Part shown: piece by piece, positions 59,565 through 64,000 of the stretch
How positions within the stretch are numbered: the stretch's first letter is position 1
Layout of the letters: every line of letters begins with the position of its first letter
NCBI GenBank assembly: GCA_027972325.1
Contig: JAPMOS010000070.1
Location: 128,466-192,465 of the forward strand
Direction of reading: 5' to 3'
DNA length: 64,000 nucleotides
Source: Paratrimastix pyriformis
Taxonomy: Eukaryota > Preaxostyla > Paratrimastigidae
Notes under the pieces: model-generated
The model's input: only the letters and a program-made list of their open reading frames with translations
Told to the model about the DNA's origin: nothing
The model's database searches: none
Made by a program: the position numbers and the translations under genes

Positions 59565-60869
59565 ATGGTGGGAGGCGTGGGTGGAAGGGTAATTATGGCC
59601 CCTCTGACGACGCATGATATCCAGACAATACTGGGGGCGTTGCCGGACGGGAAAGCGGCTGGCCCGGATGGAGTGACGGCGGAGATGGTCCATGCTTGTC
59701 AGGACGAAATTAAGGAGTGGTTGGGGAGGCGATACAACGAGATGTTGGAGAAGTCTGAGGTTCCTGAGGAGCTGAAACTTAGCTCGGTCTATATGGCAAC
59801 CAAATCGCAGACGGAGCATCCGGGGGATCCGGCCGGTAGAAGGCCTATAACTTTAATACAGGTTTTTTTGAAAGGACTGCAGGTAGTGATTGCCTCGAGA
59901 TTTCAAGACTGGTGCGTTGAAAAAGGGGTATTCGGGGCGGAGCAGTTTGGTTTCCTGAGGGATCGGAGGATTGAGACGCCTATTGCCGAGATTTTGGGGG
60001 TGTTGACGGACTCGAAGATTATGGGAGGTAAGGAGTTCCACATGTGCGCGCTAGATATAAGAAAGGCCTATGATACAGTTGACATGGAGGCGCTCAGAAG
60101 GGGGTTGAGAAGGATGGGGGTGGAAGAGGAATTTGTCAGGTATGTGGACAGCTTGTATGAGGGGAGAAAGGCGCGGGTGATCACGGGGTACGGGTTGACG
60201 GATAGCTATGACATTGAGAGAGGAATTAGTCAAGGGGACCCGTTGTCCTGCCTGCTGTTTATCTCCTTCATGGAGGGAGTCTTGGCGGAGGTGAGACGAC
60301 AGGAGGGGGGCTATATTCTGGATAGCGGCAGGAAGGTAAAGGTGTTGGCATTTGCGGACGACATTATGTTGGTGACGAGAACAAGGGAACAGATGGTCCG
60401 CTTGGTGAATACGGTAAGGCGGAAAGTGGAAGAGGCTGGTATGGAGCTGTCGTGGAGCAAGTGTGACTACCTGTGTGGCGGGGTGAAGGGGAAGACGGAC
60501 TTGGATCTGGGAGAGGGTCGGAAGATCAGAGTGCAGCAAAAGGGTGGAGCAATTCGGTATCTTGGGATATGGATAGATGAGGAGATGAACATGAAGGTCA
60601 ACACGGAGAAGGTGATCCAGAAAATGTGTGGGCGACTGCACAGGCTCATGGACAAGAAGGTCCCTCCGAGGTTGATGGTGCAAATGATTAATGAGTGTGT
60701 CTCGACTTGCCTACAATACACGGCGAGGCAGTGCCCAATGCCGACAAGGGACTTGGAAACACTGAAGCAGAGATATGCGAGGGTGTTCAGGGAAATCGGA
60801 GGTTGTATTGGGAAATGCGACCCGGCAGAGGTGCTGTTCTTTCCGGAGGAGGAAGGGGTATGGGGCTGA
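59565..60869 (+). CDS. LINE reverse transcriptase domain
   Basis: Open frame of about 430 codons. Motifs in order: LPDGKAAGPDGVTAEM, GRRPITLIQVFLKGLQ, FGAEQFGFLRDRRIETPI, CALDIRKAYDTVD (motif A Asp), ERGISQGDPLSCLLFISFME (motif B), VLAFADDIMLV (motif C, FADD catalytic pair), LSWSKCDYL, and IRYLGIWIDEEMN. All catalytic aspartates are present. The upstream linker EVKRGWWEAWVEG lies in another frame ending at 59592, so ORF2 is broken just before RT. The protein primes synthesis at the nicked target. Confidence 0.85.
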   Translation: MVGGVGGRVIMAPLTTHDIQTILGALPDGKAAGPDGVTAEMVHACQDEIKEWLGRRYNEMLEKSEVPEELKLSSVYMATKSQTEHPGDPAGRRPITLIQVFLKGLQVVIASRFQDWCVEKGVFGAEQFGFLRDRRIETPIAEILGVLTDSKIMGGKEFHMCALDIRKAYDTVDMEALRRGLRRMGVEEEFVRYVDSLYEGRKARVITGYGLTDSYDIERGISQGDPLSCLLFISFMEGVLAEVRRQEGGYILDSGRKVKVLAFADDIMLVTRTREQMVRLVNTVRRKVEEAGMELSWSKCDYLCGGVKGKTDLDLGEGRKIRVQQKGGAIRYLGIWIDEEMNMKVNTEKVIQKMCGRLHRLMDKKVPPRLMVQMINECVSTCLQYTARQCPMPTRDLETLKQRYARVFREIGGCIGKCDPAEVLFFPEEEGVWG

Positions 60870-61814
60870 AGGACCCGATTGATGTCCATGATATGATGGT
60901 GATGACACAAATTCTGGGGAGGATGGCGGACGAGCAGGGGTGTGGAGTGGTGCTGAGGGAGGAGATCGTGCTGCAGAAATTGTGGACGACGCGTGAGCCG
61001 CTGTTGGATGATGCAGGGAAGTGGGTGAAGATGCACGGGCAGGAGAAGATGCCGGGGTGGTGATTGGGGCGTTGCAGGTGATGCACAGGAGAGACATGGC
61101 GATCCTGAGGGACGGTGAGAAACTGAAGGAGGAAGTGAAGTACGGCATGCCGACGACACTGGAAGAGATGGCGGAGCCCTGCAAGATAACAAAGAAGCAC
61201 AGACAGACCCTCATGAAAAGGAAGATTCGGAGTGTGGCGGACCTCATCATAGGGGAAGATTTCATTGGAAAGGGGTGATGCCGCAGTATGTGGAGACGAT
61301 CAAAAGCGGGTGTGTCTGTATGGTAACAGGGTGAGTCCGGACTATCTGCAATTGGCGAGGCGGATTCGGGAGGAGGAGTCGGCGGAGGAGGGGCGGAAGA
61401 GGCGGAGAGTGGAGAAGGAAAAGGAGGAAGGCAATGCAGATAAGGGGAATGAAGGAAGGAGTGAGGGAGTCGGGGGTTGGGGCGGTCGGGGGGAAGCGAA
61501 ACCAAGAGTCAAGAGGCAAAGTTGCAGTGCGTCGGGGGGAAGGTGGTGGTGAAACAGAGGAAACATGGGAGGGAGGATGGGGTGGGAAAGGGGGAGAGTA
61601 AGAAGGGAAGGAGCGAGAGAAGATGGGGAGGAGGGGGTCGGATGCAGATTGAGGCGAGCGAGAAGAAGAGGAGGGCGGAAGGGCAGGTGGAGGGGAACAA
61701 GATGGGGAGGGCGAGGGCTGAGTGGGACGAGGTATTGTGGAAAGGGAGGAGTTGATGGCGGAGTGTGATGAGGTGGAAGTAAGAGGTGGAGCCAGAGGCG
61801 GAATGGAGGTTGTT
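60870..61814 (+). pseudogene. ORF2 region between RT and RNase H
   Basis: Short frames such as MVMTQILGRMADEQGCGVVL and VADLIIGEDFIG, then a highly charged EK/EG-rich stretch at 61340-61760. Interrupted by stops and frame changes. No catalytic motif seen. Confidence 0.4.
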
Positions 61815-62245
61815 TTATACTGATGGGAGTGCGACAAGAAGCCGGAAGGAAAGACGGCGGCGTTCGCGGTGATTGAGAGATTAAAAATGGGGCGCTGGCG
61901 GTGAGAGCGGGAGGAGGTGTTCGGGTCGGGGCAGACTAACAATGAAGCGGAGTTGGAGGCTATTCTGGAGGCTATTCGGATTGGACAGGATGCGAATGTG
62001 GAAGTGAGAACGGACAGTAAAGTGGCAAAGGGTGGGTTGAGGGACTGATAAAGGGTTGGTGGAAACCAAACGGATCTGATAGAATCGAAGGCGGAGGACT
62101 GCTGCGGAGGGGGCAGCGGATTGTGAAGGAGCATCGTGGAGAGATACGACTGGTCTGGGTTAAGGGACATCAGGAAACTAGTGTCGCTGGATGCGGAGGG
62201 GAACAGATTGGCAGACAAGATTGCGGGACGGAGCATAAAGATGGA
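61815..62245 (+). pseudogene. RNase H domain of the LINE, frameshifted
   Basis: Split over frames: FYTDGSATRS (first Asp), NNEAELEAI (Glu), VEVRTDSKVAKGG (second Asp), then IRLVWVKGHQETS and NRLADKIAG (fourth acidic residue). The order and spacing are those of type I RNase H in LINEs. At least two frame changes break it. Confidence 0.65.
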
Positions 62246-62796
62246 GCCGAGCGGTGCCCGAAGAGAAAGGATGGGGATTCAAGCTGGTGCGGAGAAGTGA
62301 CGGGAAGGAGGAGACAGACTTCAGAGAGGTGATGAAGGAATGGGGAGGAAAAGTCGCATGTGGAGGGCGGCTCGTAAAAGAAAAACGAGATTGTGTTGAT
62401 TAACGCAGAGAGTCGCAACGGAGGGATCAACGTGCAAACGATGAGGTGTGAGATGTCAGGGAAGCTGGCGATGATGGCAATCCTGCAGCGGTATATCACG
62501 GCCAACATCCGGTTCTACATCAACGGGGAGGGGGATGGGAAGTGTTGGTGTGGGGTGAGGGACCACATGAACCACTTGGTGTTTGAGTGCCCAGGGATGG
62601 CGGGATGTGGGGGAGAGATGGAAAGGGGCGGATGCAGTGAAGCTAATTGAGTGGTTGGACAAGGCGGAGGGAGCTGAAGACCCGGACCGGCTGCTCGAGG
62701 AGAAGTGGGTAGAGCCGATGGGCGAGTGTGTGAAGATAAGGGGCAGGCAGATCACGAAGGTGAGGCTATGGCAATTGATGGAGAGGTCCCGGGGAG

Positions 62797-63444
62797 ATGG
62801 TTTCGGGCGAGAACATGGGACAGTTTTGGGAAAGGTTCTCGACAGAGGTGGCTGAGATGTGTGACCGATATGAGGAAGGGAAAAGCACGACAGTAAAGGA
62901 GGGGCGGACGCATATGAGTACGCTGAGGAACCAATGGACGACTCCCCACACTATATCTTCGTTGCTGAGGCAGGCGGGAAGCCTAACGGTGATGGCGTTT
63001 TCGCACCCAGGGAATGCGGATCTCAGTTTCCCAGAGTATAGAACGCCGAGTAAGGAAGACTGGTTCCTGGGAGGTTCGGTGGATGGGTACGGGCTATTTA
63101 AGGAGAATCGGGACTTGTTGATTTATGCGAATCCGGAATATAACCCCCAGGAGGAGATGGATCGGTTTTTCCGAGCAATTGGAGAGTGGGCGGAGAGTCC
63201 GATTGGTAGAGGAGGGAAAAGAGCGTTTAGATGCATTGTTATTGTGCCGTACGGGGAAGGGAAAGCGAACAGAATCCAGCCGGGGAGTGAGCCGAAGCAC
63301 GGTGTGAGCTTGGCGATCAAGGGGGACATTCAGATGCGTGAGCTTTTCATCATCCAGGAGGTGGGTTTGCCTTTTGGGAGCCGAGTTTCTGGCGCACCGG
63401 GAGGAAAGTGGTGGGGATGGCGCGGTTTGATGTGGGGATTCTGA
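62797..63444 (+). CDS. Retroelement C-terminal domain with NPEY motif, methyltransferase-like
   Basis: Open frame that continues the element past a CCHC-like motif. It contains WFLGGSVDGYGLFKENRDLL, IYANPEYNPQEEMDRFF and FRCIVIVPYGEGKANRI. The pattern hydrophobic strand, NPxY, helix, hydrophobic strand ending in VP resembles the catalytic NPP[FY] region of N6-adenine methyltransferases and the Dam-like domains of some retroelements; here the third position is Glu. The first triplet is not a proven start; it is probably part of ORF2. The assignment is by pattern only. Confidence 0.4.
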   Translation: MVSGENMGQFWERFSTEVAEMCDRYEEGKSTTVKEGRTHMSTLRNQWTTPHTISSLLRQAGSLTVMAFSHPGNADLSFPEYRTPSKEDWFLGGSVDGYGLFKENRDLLIYANPEYNPQEEMDRFFRAIGEWAESPIGRGGKRAFRCIVIVPYGEGKANRIQPGSEPKHGVSLAIKGDIQMRELFIIQEVGLPFGSRVSGAPGGKWWGWRGLMWGF

Positions 63445-63556
63445 TGTTCCGAGAATGGGCGGGCTAGGGAGAGATTCCCGATGGATCCAGCCCCGTTGTG
63501 GGCTTTGGAGGCGATGTTGAGGAAGGAGGCCGGGAGTTGCATGGTGCAGGTAAACT

Positions 63557-63829
63557 ATGAGGCCCGAGAGATGGGGAAGCGCTTTACAACTGGAGGGGAT
63601 ATCGGAGGCGGTGGTGACGAAGGTGATGAGGAGGTTGAGAGCGAAGTGCGGTGTTAAGATGGAATACGCGAATGCATGTAGACTGGCAGCGGAAATGGGA
63701 ATTGTGGATGAAGACACTCAAAAGGAGGTGGGAAGCGAGCTGGCAGGAATCAGGAAAACGATGCTCATAGCGATTCAGCAAAGGAAGAAGTGCGAAAAAT
63801 TTGAGGCAGGAATGAAAGAAGAGCTGTAG
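63557..63829 (+). CDS. LINE C-terminal helical segment
   Basis: About 90 codons ending GMKEEL at TAG, 63827-63829. Helical and charged (RRLRAKCGVKMEYANACRLA, DEDTQKEVGSELAGIRKTML). Likely the end of ORF2, out of frame with the domain before it. No family recognised. Confidence 0.4.
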   Translation: MRPERWGSALQLEGISEAVVTKVMRRLRAKCGVKMEYANACRLAAEMGIVDEDTQKEVGSELAGIRKTMLIAIQQRKKCEKFEAGMKEEL

Positions 63830-64000
63830 TCCGGAAGTCGGCGGAGACCGCCCCTGGAGGGACGGTAGCCGACCCATGAACTCCCTGGTGCTCTTCTGCA
63901 GGACTTGTCCTGCGGGAAGGCGGCCCGGGGATCATGTCACCCGCGGGCTTCGGCCCGATTCCGGACTCGGCGCAAGCCGGGAAGTATCACACACACACAC
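63830..64000 (+). promoter_or_regulatory. LINE 3' UTR with two hairpins and CA tail
   Basis: GC-rich sequence after the last stop. Hairpin 1: GCAGGA-CTTG-TCCTGC (63898-63913). Hairpin 2: CGGGC-TTCG-GCCCG (63944-63957), a UUCG tetraloop. The window ends in (CA)n from 63988. Short stem-loops followed by a simple-repeat tail are typical of LINE 3' ends recognised by their reverse transcriptase. Confidence 0.6.

Overview
This window is GC-rich nuclear DNA from a eukaryote, most likely a compact, intron-dense unicellular one. The genes are spliced and carry eukaryote-only families: CPSF100, an inner-nuclear-membrane MSC-domain protein, AIDA and a CDKN3-type phosphatase. Introns are mostly 38-70 nt, except where simple repeats have expanded inside them. 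AIDA and CDKN3 hint at a holozoan or another opisthokont-related protist, but I cannot name the organism. Homology-guided exon joining gives an unusual 5' splice site: 27 of 33 junctions I could fix begin GTC, usually GTCTG or GTCCG, rather than GTAAG or GTGAG.

Layout. 1-16.7 kb is a gene-dense housekeeping block: MSC-domain nuclear-envelope protein (-, cut by the left edge), CPSF2/CPSF100 (+), CDKN3-like phosphatase with a very long Pro/Ser tail (+), AIDA (+), and a DeoD-type nucleoside phosphorylase (-). 16.7-31.2 kb is one very large many-exon gene (+) for a polytopic membrane protein of no family I recognise. 31.3-36 kb holds a P-loop NTPase with a Cys-rich C-terminus (-) and a 1145-bp inverted copy of its middle. 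35.9-42.1 kb is a second, 5'-truncated and frameshifted copy of the 3' end of the membrane gene.

42.4-46.6 kb encodes selenocysteine lyase (SCLY) and selenophosphate synthetase (SelD) back to back. A 47-nt intron with the local splice signals joins them in frame, so spliced mRNA should encode one bifunctional protein (selenocysteine to selenide to selenophosphate). If that intron is retained, the lyase stops at a TGA that overlaps the SelD ATG (ATGA). I regard this as the most notable locus in the window.

48-64 kb is a large, degraded LINE-type retroelement (ORF1, endonuclease, reverse transcriptase, RNase H, a methyltransferase-like tail domain, 3' hairpins and a CA tail). Part of it is tandemly duplicated, and one copy is split by a 2.8-kb PIF/Harbinger-like DNA transposon with 13-bp TIRs, a 3-bp target duplication, a DDE transposase and two accessory ORFs.

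Exon coordinates are given only where frame and homology fix them. The remaining gene spans are outer limits containing introns.
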